64,000 nucleotides of DNA from DATIXJ01 sp963714795. GTDB taxonomy: Bacteria; Bacteroidota; Ignavibacteria; UBA10030; SZUA-254. The number at the start of each line of letters is the position of its first letter. Position 1 is the stretch's first letter. This document shows, piece after piece, positions 39,592 through 48,300 of the stretch. The translations under genes were made by a program, and so were the position numbers. Under the pieces are notes generated by a model. That model ran no database searches. It saw only the letters and a program-made list of their open reading frames with translations, and was not told the DNA's origin. The stretch spans positions 372,001 to 436,000 of the forward strand of contig CAVQPS010000008.1 in assembly GCA_963714795.1 (NCBI GenBank), read 5' to 3'.

Positions 39592-39770
39592 GTAGTGGAT
39601 CAATTTACAAAACCGCGTCTTTCCGAAACGATTCTATTCGGAATCTGAACCAAGTAAGCTCGGAATAGATGCTGAACAATCCCGCTCATTGAGCGGGACA
39701 GCAAGACGGGAGATTTCGGGATAGGTGATCTCAGGAAACTGACCCACTACAAAATCCTTTCAGGAGCGGA
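39592..39770. other. Intergenic stretch with one short hairpin
   Basis: No open frame is convincing here. It contains the hairpin CCCGCTCA / TGAGCGGG (39681-39688 and 39690-39697). The stretch joins the regulatory element to the gene-tail fossil below. Confidence 0.6.
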
Positions 39771-39847
39771 TTACTTAACTGTCGCCCGGAATTCCACTTC
39801 CGCCCGTACGCCGAACGCGAGACCGGTTATTCCGAATGCATTCCGCT
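39771..39847 (-). pseudogene. Fossil C-terminal tail of a secreted or outer-membrane-type protein, copy A
   Basis: On the minus strand this reads NAFGITGLAFGVRAEVEF followed by RATVK and a stop at 39771-39773. There is no start codon of its own. It abuts the stop of the trehalase-like gene in another frame. The DNA is about 80 percent identical over roughly 50 bp (39788-39839) to copy B beyond the other end of that gene. Confidence 0.65.
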
Positions 39848-41158
39848 TCAGCGAATCTCCAGCATCATCCAATTGTTATCGACGACTCCCATCAACATAT
39901 TTTGCAGAAGAAGGTCCCACCCGACGAATCCCGTGAACACGCCCCCCTTGGATTGTGCGGCAGTGGGCGCGAGCGGTTCACCGTTGTCGCCGTTATAATC
40001 TTCGTGCATCGACCCGTTCTGGTCGATATCCTTTGAAAGCATCGTTCCCAGCGCGAACGCAAGCTCACGGCATTCATTGTCAAAACCGTAATTCCTCAAT
40101 CCAATCATATGCAGAAAATTGGCGTTGACCCAGACGGGTCCCTGCCAGTTGGAGTATGGAATGATGACGTTCTCGGTATTGTAGTCTGGGTCCTGTTTGG
40201 AGAGACTGCGGATACCATGCGGAGCCAGCATGTAGTCGTCATTCCAGAGGTAGCGCCGGATCATTTCGCGGGCGTCCTCGTCTGGGAGAATATCCTTCTG
40301 AATGAGCGGGACAAAATTCGAGTAGCTAACGCGCCTGATTGCTCTGCCGTCTCGACGCCGAATATTCCAGAACGAAAACCGCTCCTTGTCCCAGTGATAC
40401 TTCATGATGTTTTTTTTCAGCTTTGCGGCCTTCTCGGTGAAGTATGCAACATCAGTGGGGCGATTGATCTTCTCCGCTATTTTTGCCAGTGAAAGATATT
40501 CGCGGTATTGGAAGACGTCAATATCCACGCCGAGAATAGCGCTCGTTTCGTTGGAGTCGTTGGAGAGCACGACTGTGTTATCGGCGCCGCTTTGTCCGGC
40601 ATTGTCCCAGAAGAAGAGCCCGTAGGTCGAGTCGTATTGAGTTCTCTCCCGGTACGCGCACGACTTTTTGATTTGATCGTAAACCGGTTTGACCCATTCG
40701 AAATCGTTCATCGCCTTCGATGCAAGAAATGCTCCCTGGGCCAGAAACGGCTTCATAGCAAATTTTCCGAAGACAGGTCTGGGGCCTTTCGTGGTGACGC
40801 ATCCGGGGATATATCCTTCGGAATCGATCGCCGCGACAAAATCGAGCACCCACCATTTGAGATACTCCGGTTTTCCGAGGGAGGTGAGGTGGCACCCGAT
40901 GAAGAACCCATCCCAGTCCCACATCTGTTTGTAGAATCCCGCCGGGATGAGGTAGTCATATTTAATGAATCCCTCTGCCGGGCGAATCGACTGCGGACGC
41001 AGTTTCTCGAACTTTGCTTGAATATCGTCGTAGAGCACACGGAGTTGTGTTTGCGAAATGATCGTGGGTATTCTGCTCGATAACGTATCCTGGGCGGGGA
41101 GGGATGTGGGCAGGAATTGTCCCGCGATGATGAAGAGTAAGAAAGTTAGTTTTTTCAT
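39848..41158 (-). CDS. Secreted trehalase-like/GH63-like alpha-glycosidase
   Basis: 436 residues with signal peptide MKKLTFLLFIIAGQFLPTSLPAQ. It is an (alpha/alpha)6-barrel glycosidase of the GH37/GH63 group. Marks are YKQMWDWDGFFIGCHL near residue 75, IPGCVTTKGPRP, SNDSNETSAILGVD, IIPYSNWQGPVWVNANFLHMIG, and MHEDYNGDNGEPL followed by FVGWDLLL. Asp in WDWDG and Glu in MHEDYNG are plausible acid/base residues by family analogy. Likely substrates are trehalose, mannosylglycerate or other short alpha-glucosides or alpha-mannosides in the periplasm. Gene-tail fossils of the same kind lie on both sides, so the gene may have arrived within a duplicated or rearranged locus. Confidence 0.85.
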   Translation of the reverse strand: MKKLTFLLFIIAGQFLPTSLPAQDTLSSRIPTIISQTQLRVLYDDIQAKFEKLRPQSIRPAEGFIKYDYLIPAGFYKQMWDWDGFFIGCHLTSLGKPEYLKWWVLDFVAAIDSEGYIPGCVTTKGPRPVFGKFAMKPFLAQGAFLASKAMNDFEWVKPVYDQIKKSCAYRERTQYDSTYGLFFWDNAGQSGADNTVVLSNDSNETSAILGVDIDVFQYREYLSLAKIAEKINRPTDVAYFTEKAAKLKKNIMKYHWDKERFSFWNIRRRDGRAIRRVSYSNFVPLIQKDILPDEDAREMIRRYLWNDDYMLAPHGIRSLSKQDPDYNTENVIIPYSNWQGPVWVNANFLHMIGLRNYGFDNECRELAFALGTMLSKDIDQNGSMHEDYNGDNGEPLAPTAAQSKGGVFTGFVGWDLLLQNMLMGVVDNNWMMLEIR

Positions 41159-41209
41159 TGTCGTCTGTTAGTCTTGATGTGAATGAAAATTGTCTGCACC
41201 CGGTATGGT

Positions 41210-41335
41210 TTATTTGATTGTTGTCCAGAATTCCACTTCCGCCCGTGCGCCGAACGCGAGACCTGTCGTACCGAATGCGCTTCGCGCCGGTAATCGTTTT
41301 TTCGAAAAGCAGATAAACAAAGCAAATTGCTTCAT
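41210..41335 (-). pseudogene. 41-codon fossil gene: start region fused to protein tail, copy B
   Basis: ATG 41335 follows a strong AGAGGAG site. The product starts MKQFALFICFSKK, passes directly into SAFGTTGLAFGARAEVEF and ends WTTIK. It looks like an internal-deletion remnant that keeps only the first dozen or so codons and the C-terminus of an outer-membrane-type protein. The tail matches copy A. It could still be translated into a short peptide. Confidence 0.55.
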
Positions 41336-41356
41336 GAAATTCTCCTCTGAAAATGA

Positions 41357-42268
41357 TTATTTATATAAATCTCCATCGAGATACTTCAAACCTGAATCGA
41401 CGATAACGGTGACGATTTTCTTTCCCGGACCGATAATTCTCGCCCGTTGAATCGCCGCCCACACATTCGCACCCGACGTCGTTCCTCCGAATATTCCTTC
41501 CATCCGAGCTAATTTTCTTGCAATTTCAATAGCATCTTCATCTTTGACCGATATGATTTCATCTGCTAAATCTGCTCTATAAATAGACGGCACGAATCCC
41601 GCACCGATTCCTTCCAATTTGTGCTTTCCGGAAATTTCACCGCCCGAAAGTGCGCGCACGTGGTACGGCTCAATAGAAAGGCACCGGATTTTCGGTATTT
41701 CTTTTTTGAATATTTCGGCATTTCCGGAAAAACATCCGCCGGTTCCGACTCCCATAATAAATTCATCGATGTTATTTCCGAAAACACCGATGATTTCTCG
41801 AGCCATCTCGTGATAGGCATTCCGGTTGTCGACATTATTGAACTGGTCGGTCCAGAATGTATTCGGCTGTAAACTTAATTCTTTCGACCGCGCAACCATC
41901 GAGTCGATAAGTTTTGCCGTTATCGAACCATCGCCACTGGGAAATATTTCCAGCGTGGCGCCGAATGCCTGCATGGTCTGAAGTTTTTCTTTTGCAAAAG
42001 CATCGGAAGAGACGAAGTGTGCCTTGTAACCTTTTGTTGCGCAGACCATTGCGAGCGAGCTTCCCGTGCTTCCGCCGGTGTAATCGATCACTCTGCCGCC
42101 CGGTTTGAGCTGACCTCTTTTTTCCGCGCCTTCGATCATCGAGAGCGCCATCCGGTCTTTCATGCTTCCGGTGGGATTTGCGCCTTCATATTTGACAAAT
42201 ATTTCTGCACAGCCCGGTTCCGAGAGTCGTTCTAATTTTATGAGCGGTGTTTTTCCGATTGTGAGCAT
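41357..42268 (-). CDS. PLP-dependent cysteine synthase family protein
   Basis: 303 residues, full length for the family. NPTGSMKDRMAL carries the lysine that binds pyridoxal phosphate. YTGGSTGSSLAMV binds the substrate carboxylate, and MGVGTGGCFSGNAEIFK binds the cofactor phosphate. FGGTTSGANVWAA is near the C-terminus. These are fold-type II marks shared by O-acetylserine sulfhydrylase (CysK/CysM) and cystathionine beta-synthase. CysK often has TSGNTG at the substrate loop, while this protein has TGGSTG, so a divergent substrate is possible. No Cys-regulatory or CBS domain is attached. It is monocistronic on the minus strand. Confidence 0.88.
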   Translation of the reverse strand: MLTIGKTPLIKLERLSEPGCAEIFVKYEGANPTGSMKDRMALSMIEGAEKRGQLKPGGRVIDYTGGSTGSSLAMVCATKGYKAHFVSSDAFAKEKLQTMQAFGATLEIFPSGDGSITAKLIDSMVARSKELSLQPNTFWTDQFNNVDNRNAYHEMAREIIGVFGNNIDEFIMGVGTGGCFSGNAEIFKKEIPKIRCLSIEPYHVRALSGGEISGKHKLEGIGAGFVPSIYRADLADEIISVKDEDAIEIARKLARMEGIFGGTTSGANVWAAIQRARIIGPGKKIVTVIVDSGLKYLDGDLYK

Positions 42269-42337
42269 TATTTTTTAAATGAGTAATGAAACAGAATACA
42301 ATTTATGATTAAAAATGTTGTAATGAAGTTTCCAAAG

Positions 42338-42417
42338 GAGTGCGTATAGGCAGATCCTCCGAAGGAATCCTTCGGAGGATTGCGATTTTCTGTGTCAGCC
42401 GAAACTACGGCACTCCG
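42338..42417. repeat. Nested inverted repeats
   Basis: An inner 12-bp perfect stem ATCCTCCGAAGG / CCTTCGGAGGAT (42355-42366 and 42370-42381, loop AAT) lies inside an outer pair GGAGTGC / GCACTCC (42338-42344 and 42411-42417). It sits between the cysteine-synthase-like start and the DUF4242 stop. It could end the DUF4242 transcript, but no T-run follows on the minus strand. Confidence 0.7.
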
Positions 42418-42431
42418 TATTAATGATACGG

Positions 42432-42707
42432 TTACGCTCCGCCCGTCGTCGGATCGATGATTGATTTTATTTCTGATACAACGTCTGCCGGGAACCCGCC
42501 TTGTTGTGCATGTTCACGAACCATTTTTTCGTTCGGTGCAATATACACACAATAGATTTTATCTCCGGCAACATAACTCTGCACCCATTGTATCTGCGGT
42601 CCCATTTTGACCAGCACCCCGCAGGACTTCTGTGAGATTGCGTGAAGTTCCTGCTGCGATAACTTGTTTGCTCCCGGGATATTACGTTCGATAATGTACT
42701 TCGGCAT
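42432..42707 (-). CDS. DUF4242 domain-containing protein
   Basis: 91 residues from ATG 42707, which has an AAGGAGC site; the longer open frame upstream has no such signal. It begins MPKYIIERNIPGANKLSQQELH and continues with IQWVQSYVAGDKIYCVYIAPNE and VREHAQQGGFP. This is the ferredoxin-like, dimeric alpha-beta barrel pattern of DUF4242; some actinobacterial relatives bind nickel. Its function here is unknown. It is downstream of the DsrE-like lipoprotein, 85 bp away on the same strand. Confidence 0.87.
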   Translation of the reverse strand: MPKYIIERNIPGANKLSQQELHAISQKSCGVLVKMGPQIQWVQSYVAGDKIYCVYIAPNEKMVREHAQQGGFPADVVSEIKSIIDPTTGGA

Positions 42708-42791
42708 ACGATAGCTCCTTTTATGTGATATGGATTTAGTGAATACAAATCTTTTTCTTAGTTTTAAAAGAACCGGCACTATTTGCCGATA

Positions 42792-43433
42792 TTAATCGCT
42801 GTTGATCGAATACAGAACGTAACCCTGCAATTGGTAATTCGATAAAACCGTTTGTGCGGTGAGAGATATTTTTATTTCGGGCAGAAGATTTTCTTTTGTC
42901 ATTTCAAAAAACGCCATTGCCTGTCCGCAGGCGATAAACTTTGCCCCAACGTTTTCAAGGTCGTGTATGATTTTGAGATTCGGGTTGTCGATGGAATGTT
43001 TTTTCTGATAGTATGCATTGTTCACGACCGCTTCAAGACCGCCGCCGTGAACGACGATCACCGGAAAGAGTTTGTTTGCCGGAATTCCCGATGCAACGTG
43101 GAGATTGAGCATGCGGACAACCTCATCGAGACCGCTGTTAATTTCTTTGGCAAGCGAATCGGGATTTTTGGCGGTCACCGAGAATAATAATTTGTAATCA
43201 CGGTTCGGGTCGGGAATCTCGGTGGGATCGGCAACCGGTATGACGCCGCTGAATTTGCCGCCTTTGATCAACGGGTACTGAACCATTGCCATCAGCTTTG
43301 CCATTTTCAGAGAATCCGCAGCCATCTTTGCGCGGGCAGGATTTTCTGAACCGGTTTGCGAGCTGGATGAACATCCCGCCAGAATAAATGCCGTGACGAT
43401 GATGGCGAAGAACGTGGTGAAGAGTTGTTTCAT
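42792..43433 (-). CDS. DsrE-like family lipoprotein
   Basis: 213 residues from ATG 43433 with an AAGGA site; the open frame extends upstream to 43721 but that part overlaps the broken ATPase gene. The signal peptide ends FILAGC, so Cys21 is probably lipidated. The mature domain resembles the DsrE/DsrF fold: YKLLFSVTAKNPDSLAKEINSG, LHVASGIPANKLFPVIVVHGGGLEAVV, and DLENVGAKFIACGQAM, which holds the family's usual cysteine position. DsrE proteins carry or transfer sulfur, and many periplasmic relatives are uncharacterised. A link to the nearby cysteine-synthase-like gene is conceivable but unproven. Confidence 0.8.
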   Translation of the reverse strand: MKQLFTTFFAIIVTAFILAGCSSSSQTGSENPARAKMAADSLKMAKLMAMVQYPLIKGGKFSGVIPVADPTEIPDPNRDYKLLFSVTAKNPDSLAKEINSGLDEVVRMLNLHVASGIPANKLFPVIVVHGGGLEAVVNNAYYQKKHSIDNPNLKIIHDLENVGAKFIACGQAMAFFEMTKENLLPEIKISLTAQTVLSNYQLQGYVLYSINSD

Positions 43434-43492
43434 TAGTGGTTCCTTTTGGTTTGATAGTTTGCTGGTTAATTGGTTATATTGTGCAACAATTT

Positions 43493-45100
43493 TTAAAGTC
43501 CGGATTTTAATTTCTTGCAGAATTCGAAAATGTCCGTTCCTTCTAAATCTGAAATATTCATTCGATCCAATATGCGTGGAATTCTTCGAGAACTTTTCAG
43601 TTCGCCCTTCCACCAACTTCGTCATGATTTGTATCTGCAAGTTGTTTCCATGGAGGAGTATCATTATCCAATTGCTTAATGTTACTGGGAACAATTTCTC
43701 CAAAAATTGTCCGAATTGCATCTAAAGTGTAATAATTCTCCAAACAATATCTAGTCAATTGTGTTGGTATTATGCCAGTTTTGTTACAGAGCCTCAATAA
43801 AAACTTTTTGAGCATCAACATTACTTGTATCACGATCTAACAATACAAATGTATTGCGAAGTTGAGTAAAAGGTGTTGGATCGAAATACTTCATCATTGA
43901 TCCCGCGAGAAATACATGGGAAATCGATGTACTGGAAGGAGCTTTCAACCATTTCATTACAATGTAGTCAATGACTGTCTGATCTGTTTTTCCTTCTGTA
44001 GATAACAACTGCGTCTGAGGTGAGGTTGTCGATCGCTAGTACTCCAATTTGAGAGAGAGCTTCTGCACGACTTGTGTTATCATCTATGATTATCTCTCCA
44101 TCTTTATAATTACAGAAATATATTCGATCAACCATTGTAGGGTTGGAAAATTGGAGAGTGGGTTGATAGAATAAATTGTCGGGCTTCAACGAATTTGGAA
44201 AAGAAAGTATTCCTTTGAAGATCGGGATTAAACGATTTTCAGGTTTTCAACAAAAGTAGCTGGTGATTACCATCGGTCAATAGAGAAGGATTGATAAAAC
44301 TTCACTTAATCCCAGTCCCTCGTCTTCTCCAAGATCCAGGACTCTCACCGGGGCGTCTGAAAGAAGTTGAATTGTTGATGTGATTATCGGGAAGAATCTG
44401 TATGTCGAATTCATACCAGTAATATTTCGGAAGTGATTAAGGATATTTTCAAATACATTTTTGTCATTGCTATCGAGAGGTTGATTCCTTAGATAAAAAA
44501 GTCGAGATAGAGCAATAGTTGCTTCTGGATCAAGTGGTTCTGACGTTCTGGCAATTGTTTGATGTTGCATATGCCTCTTTGGAGACAATAAAGCTGCTAT
44601 CGGATCTTGTGGTTTAAAGGATACAAGCGCTTTTGACACTTGAGCTATATCATGATCGAGTGCGTATTGATTTCCTAAAATTCTTCTTGCCTCGCTTACT
44701 AAACTGTGCATATCGCGCTCAGAACTCATAAAAATTATTTCGTTGTCAAGATGGGATTGAATATTATTGATCCATTCGTTAATTTCGTTTGGAGTGGGCT
44801 CAGCAAAATTGCGAATATGACTACGTATTATTGCTTTAGTTTTATCGGATTTTTTATAGGTAATTCCCAGATCGGGGCTCTCTAATATTCTTCTCAAGAT
44901 TGTCGATTTTCCACTTGCGTTTCTTCCAGTGAGAATATTTACCCTACCCAATTTCAAGAGTTTCTGAGATTTAATAATTGGTTCAAAATCAATTTTTAAA
45001 TGTTCTATAATAACATCAGAGAATTAATTTTTAATGAGAGTTTTTCAAATTCATCGTAAGTCAAATCCCCCAAGATTTCTTTGAGTATACTGATTTTCAT
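43493..45100 (-). pseudogene. AAA ATPase with TOPRIM-like domain (OLD-like), at least six frame breaks
   Basis: Pieces in order on the minus strand form one protein of about 530 residues. Walker A is GRNASGKST, following IIEHLKIDFEPIIKSQKLLK. A signature-like EDEGLGLSEVLSILL comes next. A TOPRIM-like part reads SDAVVI, then TEGKTDQTVIDYIVMKWL, then FVLLDRDTSNVDAQKVFIE. The C-terminus reads RRIPRILDRMNISDL to the stop at 43493. Breaks lie near 45030, 44285, 44235, 44010, 43818 and 43608. The architecture matches OLD-family ATP-dependent nucleases, many of which act in phage defence. The stretch is AT-rich, stands between unrelated genes and was probably acquired. Real decay and sequencing error are both possible. 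Confidence 0.75.
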
Positions 45101-45116
45101 TTCAGGAAGCAAGTAT

Positions 45117-45248
45117 GTGCGACTCACCTCCAGGGAAGCAACTTGGTTGAAGGTGAGTCGCACGTTGCTTTCCGCGGGTCTTCTCCCAACGGGACGGCCT
45201 GACACAAGCGCGGATCAGATGGAGCCCACTTGAGAAGTGGACTCCATC
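45117..45248. repeat. Two inverted repeats between the ATPase and dctM genes
   Basis: The first is a perfect 13-bp pair GTGCGACTCACCT / AGGTGAGTCGCAC (45117-45129 and 45151-45163, 21-nt loop). The second is a 14-bp pair with one mismatch (45218-45231 and 45235-45248) whose arms are GATGGAG-CCCACTT and its complement. The second lies 15 bp past the dctM stop and may terminate it. Both are near the edge of the AT-rich ATPase segment. Confidence 0.7.
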
Positions 45249-45263
45249 TATCTCGGCACTTTG

Positions 45264-46542
45264 TCACTTCACATTCAACGTTCGCACAAGCCAGAGACTC
45301 AAATCGGGATAGAACATGATGATGCACAGCATGATGAGCAATATCAAAAGAAAGGGAAGAACTGCGCGGTAGAGTTGCGTGATCGGTTTCTCGAACCGTA
45401 AACTGCCGATGAACAAATTCAACGCAAGCGGCGGAAGCATGTAGCCGATCTCGAGGTTCAGCAAGAACGTGATGCCGAGATGCACAGGGTTGATGCCGTA
45501 CTGGGCGGCAATCGGAATAATCAATGGCACAAAAATAATGATCGCCGAAAAAATTTCGATCATGTTGACGATAATCAGAATGCCGTTCAGCAAGACAAGG
45601 AATAAAAATTTATTTTCGATGAAGCCGTGAATCCATCCGAACATCTGCTGTGGAATCTGCGCATCGATAAAATAATTCGTCAACCCCAAAGCCGTTCCGA
45701 GAACGACAAATATCGCTCCGAACAGCAGCATGCTTTTCCGGATAACACTGGGGAATGTCGGAGAATAATTTCAGGTCTTTGTAAACGAAGACTTCAATCA
45801 CAACCACATAAAAGGCCGTAATGGCGGCGGCTTCGGTTGCCGTGAAAAATCCGGCATAAATTCCGTAAATCACGATGATCGGAAGCGGAATTTCCCAAAC
45901 CGAGACACGCACCGTCTGAAGAAGCGTCTTCCAATCGAACGGAGTTTTCTGCACGTGCGTCTTCATGCTGACAAAAATCGAATATCCCGCAAGTAAAACA
46001 ATCAGCAGAATGCCGGGCAGAAGTCCGGCAACGAACAATTGATTGATGGAAATTTGAGCGACTACTCCGTACAAAATAATCGGCAAGCTCGGTGGAAACA
46101 GTAAACCTAAACTTCCGGTTGTGGTGAGAAGCCCGAGTGAGAAATTTTCGCGGTAACCTTGTTTCAACAAAATGGGAAGAAGAATTCCGCCGAGCGCAAC
46201 GATGGTTACGCCGGATGCACCGGTAAATGCCGTGAATATTGCAGATGACAAAAGCGCGACGACAGCGAGTCCGCCGGGAATCCAGCCGACAAGCGCTTCC
46301 GTCAGATTCAACAATCGTTGCGGCGATTTCGATTCTGCGAGAACGTAACCGGCAAAAGTAAACAGCGGAATTGCAATGAGCGAAGGAAAATCGTTGAGAC
46401 GTGTCAGCTCGGCGATGATGAATTGCGCTTCACCGCCGGACGAAGAAAACAGATACAGCGCCAAACCGCCGATCATAACGAACAGCGGCGCTCCGAACAG
46501 CGACAACAGCAATAGAATAATGCCGACGATAACGAGCGTCAT
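45264..46542 (-). CDS. dctM: TRAP transporter large permease (DctM), one frameshift
   Basis: About 425 residues in two pieces that overlap between 45610 and 45731. The start MTLVIVGIILLLLSLFGAPLFVMIG at 46542 overlaps the dctQ stop by 4 bp. Conserved parts are AIPLFTFAGYVLAES, FTGASGVTIVALGGILLPILLKQGY, TTGSLGLLFPPSLPIILYG, TEAAAITAFYVVVIE and, in the second frame, NLEIGYMLPPLALNLFIGS. About twelve membrane segments are expected. One base change in the G4 run at 45750-45753 restores the frame. It is the ion-coupled permease of a TRAP uptake system whose substrate-binding genes lie at 55-57 kb. Confidence 0.92.
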
Positions 46543-47066
46543 GCGGTTTCAGAAGATTGTTGCTTGGTAATGTTCGACGCGTTCGTAAAAAATTTACGCC
46601 CGTTGCGAATGACGTTAAAAAAGAATTCCAACGTCATCAATCCGAAACCGATCGGAATAATCGAAAAATATAATCTTCTCGGAAGATCGAACAGGTCTTT
46701 TTCCTCACTGCCGATCGCTTCAAAAAGAAATTGGATCGCTGCTTTTGCAAGAAGAAACGCAACGATACATGCCAGGATGTCAATAATCGTTTTGACGGCA
46801 TGAATTGCACGCGGCGAAAGAAATCGATTAAGAATATCGACGCCGAAATGTTTTTCTTCCTTTGTCGCAAGTATCGCTCCCAAAAATCCGACCCACACCA
46901 CGATGTACCGGAGAAACGGATCTGCCCAGAGAAATCCGAATGAGAAAACATTTCGCAGAACGACTTGAAGAAACGATAATCCAACCATCACCAAAACGAA
47001 AATGACAAGAAGCGACCGTTGTGCAAACGCGAGTCCATCGCTGATTTTATCGATTGCTTTTATCAT
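46539..47066 (-). CDS. dctQ: TRAP transporter small permease (DctQ)
   Basis: 175 residues with four membrane segments: LLVIFVLVMVGLSFLQVVLRNVF, ILATKEEKHFGVDIL flanked by WVGFLGA, ILACIVAFLLAKAAIQFLF, and FSIIPIGFGLMTLEFFFNVI. EEKHFGVD is the usual DctQ loop. The ATG overlaps the histidine-kinase stop by 4 bp, and its own stop overlaps the dctM start by 4 bp, so the three genes are translated in series. Confidence 0.93.
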   Translation of the reverse strand: MIKAIDKISDGLAFAQRSLLVIFVLVMVGLSFLQVVLRNVFSFGFLWADPFLRYIVVWVGFLGAILATKEEKHFGVDILNRFLSPRAIHAVKTIIDILACIVAFLLAKAAIQFLFEAIGSEEKDLFDLPRRLYFSIIPIGFGLMTLEFFFNVIRNGRKFFTNASNITKQQSSETA

Positions 47067-48292
47067 CGGAGAAGTTTGATACGGAAGGTTGTTCCTTTTC
47101 CCGGCTTACTTTCTTTGACGAAGATTTTTCCGTTGTGATACGTTTCGATAATCCTTTTCGAAAGACTCAATCCCAATCCCCATCCGCGTTGTTTCGTGCT
47201 GTAGCCGGGACGGAAAATATCCTGCTTCGATTTCAGATCGATGCCTTTGCCGTTATCTTTGACGTCGATAAAGACGGCATCATCTTTCGGTGCGATGGAA
47301 AAGGTAATTTTTCCCTGACTCGTTTCCATGGCATCGATGGCATTCTTGATAAGATTCTCGACGACCCATTCAAACAGCTCCCGGTTGATGCGGACCGGTG
47401 TCGGTTGGTCCGTATCGACGGTAATTTCAATATTTTTTCCCTGGCCGAAGCGGGAAGGAAGCCGCTGCTGGAAATAATTGATGACGGATTCGATGACTTC
47501 GACAAGATTTTCCTCGCGCAGTATCGGTTTCGACCCGATCTTCGAAAACCGTTCCGTAATTTTATTCAGCCGGCCGAGATCGTGTTCCATGTCGGCGATC
47601 GTCGAACGCTGTTTCGGATTGTCGGCGGCATATTCTTTCATCATCTCGATCCATCCCATCAGGCTGGAAAGCGGCGTGCCGAGCTGGTGAGCGGTTTCTT
47701 TCGCCATCCCGACCCAGATATTGCTTTGTTCATTCCGCTTGATGTAACTGAAACCGATATATCCCATCAGGATGAACATTCCCGCGACGCCGATTTCGAG
47801 GTAGGGAAGCCAGCGCAAACGTGTGATCAATTCCGATTCGCCGTAATGCAAATGCTGTACGATTGAATCGGTTTGTGAAATTTTGATGACAACACTGATC
47901 GGAGGATTTTGTGCATCGAGTTTTTGTACGACTGTTTCCAGAAAATCTTTTTGCTCCTGCGGTGTGAGAGAAGAATCGAGATCGATATTGCGCGCGTTGA
48001 TGCGGTAATCCGGCATCGGATGATTATCGTTGTCCGTTAACAGCATCGGGAAGTCGATGGAGGTGATGATCTCGTTGAAAATAAAACTGTAATCGGATTG
48101 ATCGAGTCCGTGGTCGGTGGTCGGGCGGTTGGCGATGAACTCCAGCGATTTGGCATGGAGGGTTGCGATGTCCCGTTCCCGCTGTAATAATTCGCGGACA
48201 AGACGTTGTGTATAAAAAAGCGTTCCGACCACAATGAGGACGGCAGTTGCAAGCAGAACAATTTTAATATTTGCGGAACGGGGCCGGGTCAT
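47063..48292 (-). CDS. Membrane sensor histidine kinase
   Basis: 409 residues from ATG 48292, 8 bp after the purA stop; a TTG at 48304 would overlap purA and is less likely. Membrane segments at about 10-27 and 162-184 enclose a periplasmic sensor domain of about 135 residues. The dimerisation box AKETAHQLGTPLSSLMGWIEMM has the phospho-acceptor His202. The ATPase part shows WVVENLIKNAIDAM (N box), VKDNGKGID (G1) and GWGLGLSLSKRIIE (G2). The HQLGTPLSS version of the H box is common in Bacteroidota. No response regulator is adjacent. It is coupled to dctQ, so it may monitor the transporter or its substrate (inferred). Confidence 0.92.
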   Translation of the reverse strand: MTRPRSANIKIVLLATAVLIVVGTLFYTQRLVRELLQRERDIATLHAKSLEFIANRPTTDHGLDQSDYSFIFNEIITSIDFPMLLTDNDNHPMPDYRINARNIDLDSSLTPQEQKDFLETVVQKLDAQNPPISVVIKISQTDSIVQHLHYGESELITRLRWLPYLEIGVAGMFILMGYIGFSYIKRNEQSNIWVGMAKETAHQLGTPLSSLMGWIEMMKEYAADNPKQRSTIADMEHDLGRLNKITERFSKIGSKPILREENLVEVIESVINYFQQRLPSRFGQGKNIEITVDTDQPTPVRINRELFEWVVENLIKNAIDAMETSQGKITFSIAPKDDAVFIDVKDNGKGIDLKSKQDIFRPGYSTKQRGWGLGLSLSKRIIETYHNGKIFVKESKPGKGTTFRIKLLR

Positions 48293-48300
48293 GGCGAGTA

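Noticed and set aside
43434..43721. N-terminal extension of the DsrE-like lipoprotein
   Set aside because: The lipoprotein signal and ribosome site start at 43433; the extension overlaps the 3' end of the ATPase gene in another frame.
45124..45327. Small gene between the ATPase and dctM
   Set aside because: The frame runs through the inverted repeats and into the dctM 3' end, and shows no ribosome site or protein-like pattern.
47054..47866. Open frame of 270 codons on the plus strand opposite the histidine kinase
   Set aside because: Antisense to a gene with complete kinase motifs; Phe/Asp-rich composition without any family signal.
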